64,000 nucleotides of DNA from Arthrobacter sp. EM1 (lineage in GTDB: Bacteria > Actinomycetota > Actinomycetes > Actinomycetales > Micrococcaceae), in NCBI RefSeq assembly GCF_029964055.1, contig NZ_CP124836.1:372001-436000 (forward strand), given 5' to 3'. Below, one piece after another: positions 1 through 8,356 of this stretch. The notes beneath the pieces were generated by a model, which was given only the letters and a program-made list of their open reading frames with translations, had not been told where the DNA came from and made no database searches. Made by a program: the position numbers and the translations under genes. How positions within the stretch are numbered: position 1 is the stretch's first letter; each line of letters opens with the position of its first letter.

Positions 1-1
1 C

Positions 2-889
2 TGGGACATTGACGCGTTCTACCGCCGGAACGTCCTGCCGCTGACGGAAGCGTTGTCGGTGACACTGGAGAGGGGGGCACGGGACGCCGTCGTTGTGGTT
101 GAGCGGCTGGCCGGTTCCTCCTCCGTCACGCAACGGATCTCGCTGGCGGCGGGCGCCGGTTCGTTGGCAATTTCGACGGCGGTTGACTGGCAGGAAAGCG
201 AAAAGCTGCTCAAGCTCGGGTTCGCGCTTGATGTCCGCGCGGACCGGTCGGCGTCGGAAACCCAGTTCGGGCACGTCTTCCGCGCGACCCACCTCAACAC
301 ATCCTGGGAAGCCGCGAAATTCGAGGTCTGCGCCCACCGCTGGATTCACGTCGGGGAGCCGGGCTACGGGGTGGCCATATCCAACTCGTCGACGTACGGC
401 CATGACGTGACCCGCAGCATCCGGGAGTCCGACGGCGGGACGACCACCACAGTGCGGCTCTCGCTGCTGCGCGCGCCCAGGTTTCCGGACCCGACGGCGG
501 ACAGGGGCCGGCACGAACTCAACGTCACCATCCGACCCGGCGCCGCCATTGCCGACGCCGTCGAAGAGGGCTACCGCACGAATCTGGCACCGCGGATTCT
601 GCGGGGCGCGCACGGCGTGGAACCGCTTATAACTGTCTCTAACCGGGCCCTGGTTGTGGAAGCCCTGAAGCTTGCGGAGGATGGTTCCGGCGACGTGGTT
701 GTGCGGGTCTATGAATCGCTGGGGGAGCGGTCCGCGGGACTCGTGACGGCCAGGTTCCCTGCCCGCGGCGTCCAGAGCGTTGACTTGCTGGAGCGTCAGG
801 TGGTTGCCCCGGGTGTGAGCCTGGGGGCAAACACGGCGGACCTGGAGCTAAGGCCCTTCCAGCTCGTGACGTTGAGGTTTGCCCGCTGA
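2..889 (+). CDS. alpha-mannosidase (GH38), C-terminal part
   Basis: The reading frame is open from the first bases of the window, so the gene begins upstream and only about 295 C-terminal residues are visible. The segment FGHVFRATHLNTSWEAAKFE, followed by a run of beta-rich sequence containing GYGVAISNSSTYGHDV, matches the C-terminal beta-sandwich domains of glycoside hydrolase family 38 alpha-mannosidases, which hydrolyse terminal alpha-mannosyl residues of glycans. The catalytic N-terminal barrel lies outside the window, so activity cannot be judged. No start codon is assigned; the TTG at 53 is internal. A terminator-like hairpin follows about 50 bases after the stop. Confidence 0.85.
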   Translation, partial: WDIDAFYRRNVLPLTEALSVTLERGARDAVVVVERLAGSSSVTQRISLAAGAGSLAISTAVDWQESEKLLKLGFALDVRADRSASETQFGHVFRATHLNTSWEAAKFEVCAHRWIHVGEPGYGVAISNSSTYGHDVTRSIRESDGGTTTTVRLSLLRAPRFPDPTADRGRHELNVTIRPGAAIADAVEEGYRTNLAPRILRGAHGVEPLITVSNRALVVEALKLAEDGSGDVVVRVYESLGERSAGLVTARFPARGVQSVDLLERQVVAPGVSLGANTADLELRPFQLVTLRFAR

Positions 890-939
890 GCTCGGCCTGA
901 GATTGGCTGTCCACCCGGATATGGGGCGTTAAGCAGGCT

Positions 940-973
940 GAGTGGGAGCGGTCCACTCGGACCGCTACCACTC
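940..973 (+). terminator. hairpin terminator after alpha-mannosidase
   Basis: Two 15-base arms (940-954 and 959-973) are complementary except for one position, with a 4-base loop. There is no U tract, as is common in high-GC actinobacteria. It sits 50 bases after the mannosidase stop and probably ends that transcript. Confidence 0.5.
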
Positions 974-1232
974 ATCCCCCCAATGGTGCGCTGGCGGCCA
1001 CATCCACTCCGCACGGATTCTTGCCGTTCACGAAGTTGGGCCACTTTCACACATTCATGATTCTTTCACGATCTAATGATTTTGTGAATGCCTGGCGGGA
1101 GTTCTTAAGTAATGTTGCCTAAGCGTTACCAGATTTGGTCCGAAGCTACCCGGACTACCAGGAACCGCATGGCGATCGTAAACAGCAGGCGGCGGCATCG
1201 GAGCCGGCGCCTGCTGCCCGGCCCGCCGGCCC
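974..1232. other. intergenic, no gene seen
   Basis: This stretch separates two convergent genes. Around 1045-1100 it is clearly richer in A+T than its surroundings and carries short inverted arms (TTCAC ... GTGAA). I see no supported ORF or RNA gene. Confidence 0.4.
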
Positions 1233-1967
1233 TCACCCAGTCAAGCGGGGATGCACTGTCCTGGATTTCAGGGCCGCAATCTTCGAGAGCCAGATCAAGG
1301 CGAGCCCCAGTACGAGGCTCAAGATAGCGGTGTAGCTGAAGATGAACCGCAGGTACGCCAGCGACTCTGGAATCACCGGCGAGAGCAGGCTCAGGGTAAT
1401 AGCTACGGAACCAAGGGCCAGCAACGCAGCGCCGAGCCGCACGAGACCGGGCATGCTGCTGCGGACCGCCCGGACCATGGCAGGGAAGAGCGCCAGCGTG
1501 ATGTACGCCGGGTAGAGCCGTCCGGCGGCTCCGTAGATTTCCACAAGTGCCGCGTTGTAGGCGTCCTTGTCGTAGACCGCGATCAATCCGGCCGACGAAC
1601 CAACCGTATCCATCATCAGGAACACCACAACCACCGCCACCGACGCGGCTGCAGCAAACGCGATTCCGGGCAGGCCGGTCAGCAACCGGAGGGCGTCGTC
1701 CGCGCCGAATCCCCGGGCGATCCTGAGTCCAAGTGCGAAGACGGTGCCGAAGATGATAAAGCGCAGCAGCAGGTTGGCAACGTTTATGCCACCCAAAACC
1801 ATATCCACTGCAAGATACGGTGCATCGATGCTCAGGAGGATGGCGGCCGTCATAAAGGCGTAGACGAAGAACAGCGATCTGTTTTCCCCCCGGATCGCAC
1901 TCGGGATCCGGGCGATTGCGACGAGAGCGCAGACCGCCAGCGTGGTCCACTGCAGCATGGCGATCAT
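1233..1967 (-). CDS. multi-pass membrane protein coupled to HTH regulator
   Basis: A 244-residue protein that is almost entirely hydrophobic, with about seven predicted membrane segments and a short basic C-terminus. I chose ATG 1967: it overlaps the upstream HTH gene stop by four bases (ATGA) and has a GGGAG ribosome site about eight bases upstream; an earlier start at 1982 lacks this. Similar membrane proteins paired with small HTH proteins are common in actinobacteria, but their function is not established. Tight translational coupling suggests that the two products act together, perhaps as a membrane sensor and its cytoplasmic partner; that is inference. Confidence 0.7.
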   Translation of the reverse strand: MIAMLQWTTLAVCALVAIARIPSAIRGENRSLFFVYAFMTAAILLSIDAPYLAVDMVLGGINVANLLLRFIIFGTVFALGLRIARGFGADDALRLLTGLPGIAFAAAASVAVVVVFLMMDTVGSSAGLIAVYDKDAYNAALVEIYGAAGRLYPAYITLALFPAMVRAVRSSMPGLVRLGAALLALGSVAITLSLLSPVIPESLAYLRFIFSYTAILSLVLGLALIWLSKIAALKSRTVHPRLTG

Positions 1968-2710
1968 CCGAGGTTCTCCCATATCTTTTTCGTTTGTTCG
2001 TGTTCCTGTTCCTGGCGGCGCAGGGTCCTGCCAAGGGACTGCAGGCGCTCGCCGGCCAACGCCGTGAGTTCGCCGTCGGAGATGGCATCCAGCGCGCCCT
2101 GCCGTGCTTGCGGGGCCCAGCCGGCTTCTGCCTCGGTGATCAAGCCGGTAGCGACGAGACCGCCGGTGAACCCTACCCCGGCCGCGCGGGCAGTCGCGAC
2201 CGCCAGTTCCGGGGAGAGCCGGTTGGCGGTCAGCTGGGCCGAATAGTTCTGCGGCGCCACTCCGGTAGCGTCGGATACCCGGTGCCGCAATTCGCCGTCG
2301 TCGATCGCGTCAACCCAGTTCCGGACCGAGGTGGCGTGCGGTGGCGGGACCAGCGCGGGCGTCAATGAGCTGCCCTCGTCCCCGTACCCGCCGTACGCCG
2401 GAGCGGAGCGGGAAATGACGGAGCGCAGCAAGTCCATCGTGGATATCTGGCTGACCAGTTCGGCAGCGGTGGGCGGCCGCGGCCGCCCGGCCAGCTCGCC
2501 GTAGCTGTCGAAGGAGCTGAGGTCTTCCAAGGGGCTGCGCTGCAACGCCCGGCTGATGCTGACGAGAGTGGTTTCCGCGACCTTTCCGCGCACCAATTGC
2601 TGGGCGAGCGTGGTCCGCTTGATCCCGGCAATCCTGCAGATATCGGCAGTGCTGGCGGTGGGAGCAACGACGTGGAGCCAGAGTTGAAACGCCTTGGCGG
2701 GTAGGGGCAT
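1964..2710 (-). CDS. helix-turn-helix regulator-like protein
   Basis: A 248-residue soluble protein. The N-terminal 55 residues (STADICRIAGIKRTTLAQQL and following) fit an HTH fold that recognises DNA. The middle and C-terminal parts are rich in small helices (DDGELRHRVSDATGV, DAISDGELTALAGERLQSLG) and end in a charged, possibly coiled-coil tail. ATG 2710 is preceded by CAGGAAG. It is the first gene of a two-gene operon with the membrane protein at 1233-1967 and diverges from the ABC-F gene. The exact family is not recognised, and DNA binding is inferred from the N-terminus only. Confidence 0.6.
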   Translation of the reverse strand: MPLPAKAFQLWLHVVAPTASTADICRIAGIKRTTLAQQLVRGKVAETTLVSISRALQRSPLEDLSSFDSYGELAGRPRPPTAAELVSQISTMDLLRSVISRSAPAYGGYGDEGSSLTPALVPPPHATSVRNWVDAIDDGELRHRVSDATGVAPQNYSAQLTANRLSPELAVATARAAGVGFTGGLVATGLITEAEAGWAPQARQGALDAISDGELTALAGERLQSLGRTLRRQEQEHEQTKKIWENLG

Positions 2711-2780
2711 CTATGGCTTCCTGCAGAGTCGAATGAAAGGGCGGTTTTTTTGGAGTTCGCTGGTGCGGGACTGCATTGAT

Positions 2781-2809
2781 TTTACCGGAGATGCTGATTC
2801 AACTATGCT
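2781..2809 (+). promoter_or_regulatory. putative promoter upstream of ABC-F hairpin
   Basis: TTTACC (2781-2786), a 17-base spacer and TATGCT (2804-2809) form a fair sigma-A-type promoter pointing at the hairpin and the ABC-F gene. It is unproven; the start predicted from it would lie almost at the base of the hairpin. Confidence 0.35.
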
Positions 2810-2817
2810 AAATGCTC

Positions 2818-2862
2818 GAACCCGCTGGTCCGTACACCCCCCAAGTCCGGACCAGCGGGTTC
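2818..2862 (+). terminator. intrinsic terminator, possible attenuator of ABC-F gene
   Basis: A perfect 15-base inverted repeat (2818-2832 and 2848-2862) with a 15-base loop is followed directly by a run of T. It lies between two divergent genes, 90 bases upstream of the ABC-F start, so no upstream gene needs it. That position fits premature termination in the ABC-F leader. Short reading frames cross it (2805-2903 and 2812-2895). Confidence 0.6.
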
Positions 2863-2952
2863 TTTTTCTGCCCGCCGGCGGGCGAGCGCAAATAACCCGA
2901 TAACCCCCGCCCGGTGGCTGGCTGGCGTGGGCCGCGGTGAGAGAATGGATCA

Positions 2953-4623
2953 ATGACTGCAACCCTTGTTGCCAAGGACCTTTCCGGTGGACACGACCAC
3001 CGGACCCTGTTCGCCAAACTTTCACTCACCGTCGCGCCGGGCGACGTCGTCGGCGTTGTGGGCGCCAACGGCGCGGGCAAGTCCACGCTGCTCCGGCTGC
3101 TTGCCGGCGTGGACGAGCCGCAGGAGGGAACCGTCAGCCTGGCCCCGGCAGACGCGTTCGTGGGCTGGCTGCCGCAGGAACACGAACGCCTCGCCGGTGA
3201 AACGGTGGCCGGCTACATCGCACGCCGCACCGGCTGCGCCCAGGCCACCCTCGAGATGGAGTCCACCGCCGAAGCGCTTGGCTCCGGCGCGCCCGGCTCC
3301 GACGACGCCTACTCCGTGGCTTTCGACCGTTGGATGGCCTCCGGTGCAGCGGACCTGGAAGACCGGATCCCGGCGGTTTTGGCGGACCTCGGCCTCGAGG
3401 TGGGGCCGGACGCCGAAATGACCGGACTCTCCGGCGGCCAGGCGGCGCGCGTGGCGCTCGCGGGCCTGTTGCTCAGCCGCTTCGACATCGTGCTCCTGGA
3501 CGAACCCACCAATGACCTGGACCTCAATGGACTGGCCAAGCTCGAGGCCTTTGTGCAGGACCTGCGAGGCGGTGTGGTGCTGGTCTCCCACGACCGTGAG
3601 TTCCTCGCCCGCTGCGTCACCACAATCGTCGAACTGGACCTTGCGCAAAACTCCGTAGCGGTCTACGACGGCGGCTACGAGGCCTACCTTGAGGAACGCG
3701 CCGTCGCCCGCCGGCACGCCCGGGAACGGTACACCGAATTTGCCAACACCAAGGCCGATCTTGTCTCCCGGGCCCGGACGCAGCGCGAATGGAGCTCCCA
3801 GGGCGTCCGGAACGCCATGAAGAAAAACCCGGACAATGACAAGATCCGGCGCGCCGCCAGCACCGAATCCTCCGAAAAGCAGGGCCAGAAGGTCCGGCAG
3901 ATGGAATCCCGCATCGCCAGGCTCGAAGAAGTCGAAGAGCCCCGCAAGGAATGGCAGCTGCAGTTCAGCATCGGGGTGGCCCCCCGCTCCAGCGGCGTTG
4001 TGGCGACCCTCCGCGACGCCGTTGTGCATCAGGGGGACTTCACCCTTGGCCCGCTGAATCTGCAGCTCAACGCCGGGGAACGGATCGGCATCACCGGCCC
4101 CAACGGTGCCGGAAAGTCCACCCTGCTCCGCCTGCTGCTGGGCATCCAGCGGCCGGATTCCGGTGACGCTTCCATGGGCGCGTCCGTGGCCGTCGGCGAG
4201 ATTGACCAGGCCCGCGGGCTGCTGGCCGGCGGGCTGCTGCTCGGAAACGCAGTCGAAGAGGTACTGACGGACCAGACCCCGGCCGAAGTCCGGACCCTGC
4301 TGGCCAAGTTCGGCCTCAAGGCCGACCACACCGCGCGCCCGGTGGACTCGTTGTCGCCGGGGGAGCGAACCCGGGCGGCGCTGGCCCTGCTGCAGGCGCG
4401 GGGCGTGAACCTGCTGGTGCTCGACGAGCCCACCAACCACCTTGACCTGCCCGCGATTGAACAGCTCGAAGAAGCCCTGGAAAGCTATCCGGGCACACTG
4501 CTGCTGGTCACGCACGACCGCAGGCTGCTGGAAAACGTGCGCCTTGACGCGCGCTGGAACGTGCAGAACGGCGTCGTCACGACGTTGCTGGGCCACACCG
4601 CCCCGAAAGGCAAAAACACATGA
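2953..4623 (+). CDS. ABC-F family ATPase (ribosome protection type)
   Basis: A 556-residue soluble protein with two ABC ATPase domains and no membrane segment. Domain 1 has GANGAGKST (37-45), LSGGQ (159-163) and LLDEPTNDLD; domain 2 has GPNGAGKST (near 376), LSPGE and VLDEPTNHLD. Both catalytic glutamates are present. A charged helical linker of about 100 residues joins the domains, as in ABC-F proteins that enter the ribosomal E site. Linker features such as RTQREWSSQGVRNA resemble actinobacterial antibiotic-resistance ABC-F proteins (macrolide, lincosamide or pleuromutilin type) more than the housekeeping EttA. The stop overlaps the following exporter start (ATGA). Resistance rather than housekeeping function is inferred, supported by the attenuator-like leader. 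Confidence 0.85.
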   Translation: MTATLVAKDLSGGHDHRTLFAKLSLTVAPGDVVGVVGANGAGKSTLLRLLAGVDEPQEGTVSLAPADAFVGWLPQEHERLAGETVAGYIARRTGCAQATLEMESTAEALGSGAPGSDDAYSVAFDRWMASGAADLEDRIPAVLADLGLEVGPDAEMTGLSGGQAARVALAGLLLSRFDIVLLDEPTNDLDLNGLAKLEAFVQDLRGGVVLVSHDREFLARCVTTIVELDLAQNSVAVYDGGYEAYLEERAVARRHARERYTEFANTKADLVSRARTQREWSSQGVRNAMKKNPDNDKIRRAASTESSEKQGQKVRQMESRIARLEEVEEPRKEWQLQFSIGVAPRSSGVVATLRDAVVHQGDFTLGPLNLQLNAGERIGITGPNGAGKSTLLRLLLGIQRPDSGDASMGASVAVGEIDQARGLLAGGLLLGNAVEEVLTDQTPAEVRTLLAKFGLKADHTARPVDSLSPGERTRAALALLQARGVNLLVLDEPTNHLDLPAIEQLEEALESYPGTLLLVTHDRRLLENVRLDARWNVQNGVVTTLLGHTAPKGKNT

Positions 4624-6533
4624 GCATGGACCGGGTAGCCTGGAGCTCCCTCTATAACATCACACGCGCCTCGAGCGGTTCCAAGCCGTTTTCGAAGGAG
4701 ACGCTCAAGCGTGTGTTCAGCTTCGCCCGACCGCACAAACGCAGACTGATTGCCTTTGTGCTGCTCTCTGTCGTGATGGCCGTGTTGGCCGTCGCCACCC
4801 CGGTCCTCGCAGGCCAGGTGGTTGACGCGATAATCGCCGGCGCGGCTACCGGGGCTGTTGTGTGGCTGGCTGTGCTGATCGCCATCGTGGCGGTTGCCGA
4901 GGCCGGATTGGGCCTGGTCACGCGCTGGCTGTCCTCCACCATCGGCGAAGGCGTGATTGTGGACCTTCGCACCAAGGTCTTCGACCACGTCCAGAAGATG
5001 CCGATCGCCTTCTTCACACGCACCCGTACCGGGGCGTTGGTGAGCCGGCTGAACAACGACGTGATCGGTGCCCAGTCGGCCTTCGCCGGTACCCTGTCCG
5101 GCGTGGTCAGCAACGTCGTAGCCCTGGTCTTGACCCTGGTGGTGATGCTGGGGAAGTCCTGGCTGGTGACAGTGCTCGCCATGATCCTGCTGCCCATCTT
5201 CCTGATTCCGGCCCGCCGGATGGGCTCCAAGCTGGCCGACCTGCGCCGAGAAGCGGCGGAGCACAACGCCTCGATGGGCACCCAGATGACGGAGCGCTTC
5301 TCCGCCCCGGGCGCTACCCTGGTGAAGCTTTTTGGCCGCCCCGACGAGGAATCCCGCGAGTTCGCGTCCCGCGCGGGACGGGTCCGGGACATCGGCGTAC
5401 GCACTGCCATGCTGCAGTTTACGTTCGTGACTGCCTTGACGCTCGTCTCTGCCCTGGCCCTAGCACTGGTCTACGGCCTCGGCGGCTTCCTGGCGCTGCA
5501 GGGGCAGCTTGCCGCGGGCGACGTCGTGGTGCTCGCCCTGCTGCTCACCCGCCTTTACGCTCCGCTCACCGCACTCTCCAACGCCCGGGTCGAGATCATG
5601 AGCGCCCTGGTCAGCTTCGAGCGCGTCTTTGAGATCCTGGACCTCAAACCGCTGATCCAGCAGAAACCCGATGCGGTGTCGTCCCCGGCCGGTCCGCTCG
5701 CCGTGGAGTTCGATGACGTCCGCTTCTCTTATCCCGCCGCGGACAAGGTCTCCCTGGCATCTCTGGAGGATGTGTCCACACTCGACACCCGCGGCGGCGA
5801 AGAAGTGCTGCACGGGATCAGCTTCCGGGTGGAGCCGGGGCACACCGTTGCCCTTGTTGGGTCCTCGGGCGCCGGCAAGTCCACGATTGCGCAGCTAATG
5901 TCGCGCCTGTACGACGTCGATTCCGGCGCCGTGCGCTTTGGCGGCTCAGCCCCGGGCACCGGTGTGGACGTCCGTGACCTCACGTTTGATTCCATGCGGC
6001 AGACTCTCGGAATGGTGACCCAGGACGGGCACCTGTTTCACGAGAGTATTGCGTCCAACCTGCGGCTGGCCCGCCCGGAAGCCAGTGACGAGCTGATGTG
6101 GGACGTGCTGCGGCAGGCCCGGCTCGAAGACATGATCCGTTCCCTCCCGGACGGCCTGGATACCGTGGTGGGCGAACGCGGCTACCGGCTCTCGGGCGGC
6201 GAACGCCAGCGGCTCACGATCGCCCGGCTGCTTATTGCCCAGCCGCGCGTCGTAATCCTGGACGAAGCCACCGCGGCCCTGGACTCCACAAACGAGGCCG
6301 CGGTCCAGGAGGCACTGGGTGCCGCGCTCGAGGGCAGAACAGCCGTTGTGATCGCGCACCGGCTGTCGACCATCCGGGCGGCCGACGCCATCCTGGTGGT
6401 CGAGGACGGCAGGATTGTGGAACGGGGCACACACACCAAGCTGCTGGCTGCCGATGGCCGTTACGCCGAGCTGTACCGGACGCAGTTCGCCGAGGCCAGC
6501 GCCGTGGCGGAAGAGGCCGTTCCCGGCGTCTAG
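4620..6533 (+). CDS. ABC exporter, fused TMD-NBD (multidrug/lipid type)
   Basis: A 637-residue half-transporter. Six membrane helices occupy roughly residues 35-330, followed by one nucleotide-binding domain with GSSGAGKST (414-422), LSGGE (near 524), VVILDEATAALD and a canonical histidine loop (IAHRLSTI). All catalytic residues are present, so it can act as a homodimer that exports a drug, lipid or peptide at the expense of ATP. It is translationally coupled by a 4-base overlap to the ABC-F gene, which suggests paired ribosome protection and efflux. The substrate cannot be told. Its TAG stop shares the palindrome CTAG with the stop of the convergent NUDIX gene. Confidence 0.88.
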   Translation: MSMDRVAWSSLYNITRASSGSKPFSKETLKRVFSFARPHKRRLIAFVLLSVVMAVLAVATPVLAGQVVDAIIAGAATGAVVWLAVLIAIVAVAEAGLGLVTRWLSSTIGEGVIVDLRTKVFDHVQKMPIAFFTRTRTGALVSRLNNDVIGAQSAFAGTLSGVVSNVVALVLTLVVMLGKSWLVTVLAMILLPIFLIPARRMGSKLADLRREAAEHNASMGTQMTERFSAPGATLVKLFGRPDEESREFASRAGRVRDIGVRTAMLQFTFVTALTLVSALALALVYGLGGFLALQGQLAAGDVVVLALLLTRLYAPLTALSNARVEIMSALVSFERVFEILDLKPLIQQKPDAVSSPAGPLAVEFDDVRFSYPAADKVSLASLEDVSTLDTRGGEEVLHGISFRVEPGHTVALVGSSGAGKSTIAQLMSRLYDVDSGAVRFGGSAPGTGVDVRDLTFDSMRQTLGMVTQDGHLFHESIASNLRLARPEASDELMWDVLRQARLEDMIRSLPDGLDTVVGERGYRLSGGERQRLTIARLLIAQPRVVILDEATAALDSTNEAAVQEALGAALEGRTAVVIAHRLSTIRAADAILVVEDGRIVERGTHTKLLAADGRYAELYRTQFAEASAVAEEAVPGV

Positions 6534-6934
6534 TCCGGCTGGACCAGGAGGGCGGGCAGCACGTGGTCGGTGAGCAGCGGGGCGAGATCGCCCGGTAGCT
6601 CTGCCCCGAGGTCCAGCCAGCGGATCTCGGCGATTTCCGCGGATGGCTGGGCGCTCCAGGTCCCCGGAGCCGTATAGACCGTGGCCCGGATCTGCGTCGC
6701 GGCCTCGTTCGCGGCGTCCGCGAACCAGATTCCCAGCAAGACCAGTTCCTCGGCGGCCAGGACGATCCCCACCTCTTCGGCCAGTTCCCGGGCCGCGGTC
6801 TGGGCTGGCGTCTCCCCGGGTTCGGGTTTGCCGCCGGGATGCATGAACTTGTCCGTGCCCCGTTTGCGGACGGTGAGCAGGCGTCCTGCCTCGTCGAAGA
6901 CACAGACTGCGGAGACAACAATGAGCGGATTCAT
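6530..6934 (-). CDS. NUDIX hydrolase
   Basis: A 134-residue protein with a complete Nudix box (GGKPEPGETPAQTAARELAE followed by EVG), matching GX5EX7REUXEEXGU. Nudix enzymes cleave nucleoside diphosphates linked to another group and need Mg. I chose ATG 6934, which overlaps the stop of the upstream DUF6314 gene by one base, instead of the longer frame to 7069, which would run through that gene. The family member is not specific enough to name a substrate; mutT-like or ADP-sugar hydrolysis is possible. It is probably co-transcribed with the DUF6314 gene. Confidence 0.88.
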   Translation of the reverse strand: MNPLIVVSAVCVFDEAGRLLTVRKRGTDKFMHPGGKPEPGETPAQTAARELAEEVGIVLAAEELVLLGIWFADAANEAATQIRATVYTAPGTWSAQPSAEIAEIRWLDLGAELPGDLAPLLTDHVLPALLVQPD

Positions 6935-7416
6935 CAGGCGGAGCCCGGAATGCGGCGCAGAACCGAGACGAGCCGTTGGTCCTTGGCTGGCCCGGTGATA
7001 TCCCATTGGTAAGAGAAATCGTCCGGGCCGCCTTTGCTGTAGCTCACGCGGTACCGGTCCGGGTCGCACCAGTGCTGGTCCCGGCTGGTCTGGGGGCCGA
7101 AGCCCATCCGGTGGAACGGACGGCCGTCCGGGAAAAACATGTCCATCGTGTCCGGGGTGCCCGTGCGCCGCAGCAGGTACTCCCGGCTGGCCTTACCGCT
7201 GAAGGGCCCGTGGCCGGCGGCGGCCCATACGGCGGTCCCCTCTTCGCGGAACCGGAGGCCGCCGCCGTCTCCGCTGCCCTTGAAGCTGACGACGCCGGTG
7301 AATGTACCGCGGGTGCCGTTGGACCTGTCCAGCAGGGATCGCTCTACGGTCCAGCTGCCCAGGAGATAGGCCCGGAGATCAAAGCAGGGCGCCTGGCGCA
7401 GGGATGGGGGGTTCAA
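6934..7416 (-). CDS. DUF6314 family protein
   Basis: A 160-residue protein beginning FDLRAYLLGSWTVER after a short leader and ending in SYQWDITGPAKDQRLVSVLRRIP. The layout of strands and the GSW and W-D-I-T motifs fit DUF6314, a small lipocalin-like family of unknown function. The only usable start is TTG 7416, two bases below the last base of tRNA-Arg, so the only purine-rich sequence upstream is the tRNA acceptor arm (GAGGG). A tRNA-mRNA read-through transcript is therefore possible. The next gene, NUDIX, overlaps the stop by one base. Confidence 0.7.
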   Translation of the reverse strand: MNPPSLRQAPCFDLRAYLLGSWTVERSLLDRSNGTRGTFTGVVSFKGSGDGGGLRFREEGTAVWAAAGHGPFSGKASREYLLRRTGTPDTMDMFFPDGRPFHRMGFGPQTSRDQHWCDPDRYRVSYSKGGPDDFSYQWDITGPAKDQRLVSVLRRIPGSA

Positions 7417-7417
7417 G

Positions 7418-7490
7418 TGCCCTCGATTGGAATCGAACCAACGACACCGGCTTTAGGAGAGCCGTGCTCTATCCACTGAGCTACGAGGGC
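7418..7490 (-). tRNA. tRNA-Arg (anticodon CCT)
   Basis: The minus strand folds into a standard 73-base cloverleaf. The 7-bp acceptor stem is GCCCTCG/CGAGGGC with discriminator A, the D arm has GTAGCTCAGTGGATAGAGCA, the anticodon loop is CTCCTAA (anticodon CCT, reading AGG), and the T arm is GGTTCGATTCC. CCA is not encoded. Confidence 0.97.
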
Positions 7491-7563
7491 GGGCATCCGT
7501 GCCGGCCGGCCGGGGCCGGCCCGTTCGGACACGGATATAAGCATACAAGGTGCGGCGCCGTAC

Positions 7564-7569
7564 TACGCT
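7564..7569 (+). promoter_or_regulatory. -10 box for leaderless DUF998 gene
   Basis: TACGCT lies exactly six bases before ATG 7576, so transcription would start at or near the A of the start codon. No ribosome site precedes the ATG. The same TANNNT-N6-start arrangement recurs at several other genes in the window. Confidence 0.5.
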
Positions 7570-7575
7570 CTTGGC

Positions 7576-8349
7576 ATGACCGCAGCCGCTAATTCGCCGT
7601 CCATGGACATTGTCACAATTCCGAACCTGCCGTCCACCCGGTTCTACGCGGGCGCACTGGCGCTGCTTAGCGTGCTGCAGTACTTTGTGGCAGAGGCCGC
7701 CGTCATCGGTGCCTGGACGGGCCCGCAGCCGTACAGCCGCCGGACCGGATACATCAGCGATCTGGGGGCCCTGGACTGCGGGGTCTTCAACGGCAGGGAC
7801 GTCTGCTCGCCGGCCCACGGGCTGATGAACGCCTCCTTTGTGGTCCAGGGCGTTGGCATGATGGTCGGCGCGCTGCTGCTCACCGGGGCACTGCTGTGCA
7901 CGGCTGCGCGGCCCGGGGCGCCGATGGGCCCGCGTGCCGGCCTCTGGAGCCCATGGGCGGCCGCAACGGCGGTTCGCGTTTTGATGCTGGCCGGGGGAGC
8001 CGGGACCGTAATTGTTGGCCTTGTGCCCGAGGACGCCGGCTCCGCGTGGCATGTGGCGGGCGCTGTGGCGTATTTCGCCGCCGGCGGCCTGGCGTTGCTG
8101 GTGCTGGGCTGGCTGTGGCGCGGGCAAACCCCGTTGGCTTGGATCATTTTTGCCTGCGGGCTGGCATCACTGGGAGCGCTCATCGCCGGTGGTGTGACCG
8201 GGATGGAGGTGCCGGAGCCCGGGACCCTGGAGCGGCTGATGGGCTATCCGATCACCGTGGGGATGGCCACCGCAGGCCTCGTGGTCGCCCAGCGGATGGG
8301 GGAGCAGCGTTCCGCAGCTAAACCGAAGAGGTCAGCGTTGGCTCGTTAA
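7576..8349 (+). CDS. DUF998 family membrane protein
   Basis: A 257-residue integral membrane protein with about six hydrophobic helices. It contains a conserved extracytoplasmic stretch after helix 1 (YISDLGALDCG followed by SPAHGLMN) that is characteristic of DUF998 proteins, whose function is unknown. A second DUF998 hallmark, loss of charge in the core and a VPEDAGSAWH turn, is also seen. The ATG appears leaderless, with a TACGCT box six bases upstream. It is a single gene, divergent from the tRNA-Arg/DUF6314/NUDIX unit and followed by a GC-rich repeat and a hairpin. Confidence 0.8.
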   Translation: MTAAANSPSMDIVTIPNLPSTRFYAGALALLSVLQYFVAEAAVIGAWTGPQPYSRRTGYISDLGALDCGVFNGRDVCSPAHGLMNASFVVQGVGMMVGALLLTGALLCTAARPGAPMGPRAGLWSPWAAATAVRVLMLAGGAGTVIVGLVPEDAGSAWHVAGAVAYFAAGGLALLVLGWLWRGQTPLAWIIFACGLASLGALIAGGVTGMEVPEPGTLERLMGYPITVGMATAGLVVAQRMGEQRSAAKPKRSALAR

Positions 8350-8356
8350 ACTCTCC

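Noticed and set aside
1045..1100. A+T-rich stretch as a transferred element or attachment site
   Set aside because: Too short, no direct repeats or integrase nearby; it is more likely a simple intergenic control region.
1126..2246. Overlapping frames on both strands opposite the membrane/HTH pair
   Set aside because: Low-complexity Arg/Gly-rich translations; the membrane protein and HTH frames have clear structure and coupling.
3022..4596. 524-codon open frame antisense to the ABC-F gene
   Set aside because: A shadow frame with no recognisable domain and no room for a promoter.
6530..7069. Longer NUDIX start at 7069
   Set aside because: It would overlap most of the DUF6314 C-terminus; ATG 6934 overlaps its stop by one base and begins the domain properly.
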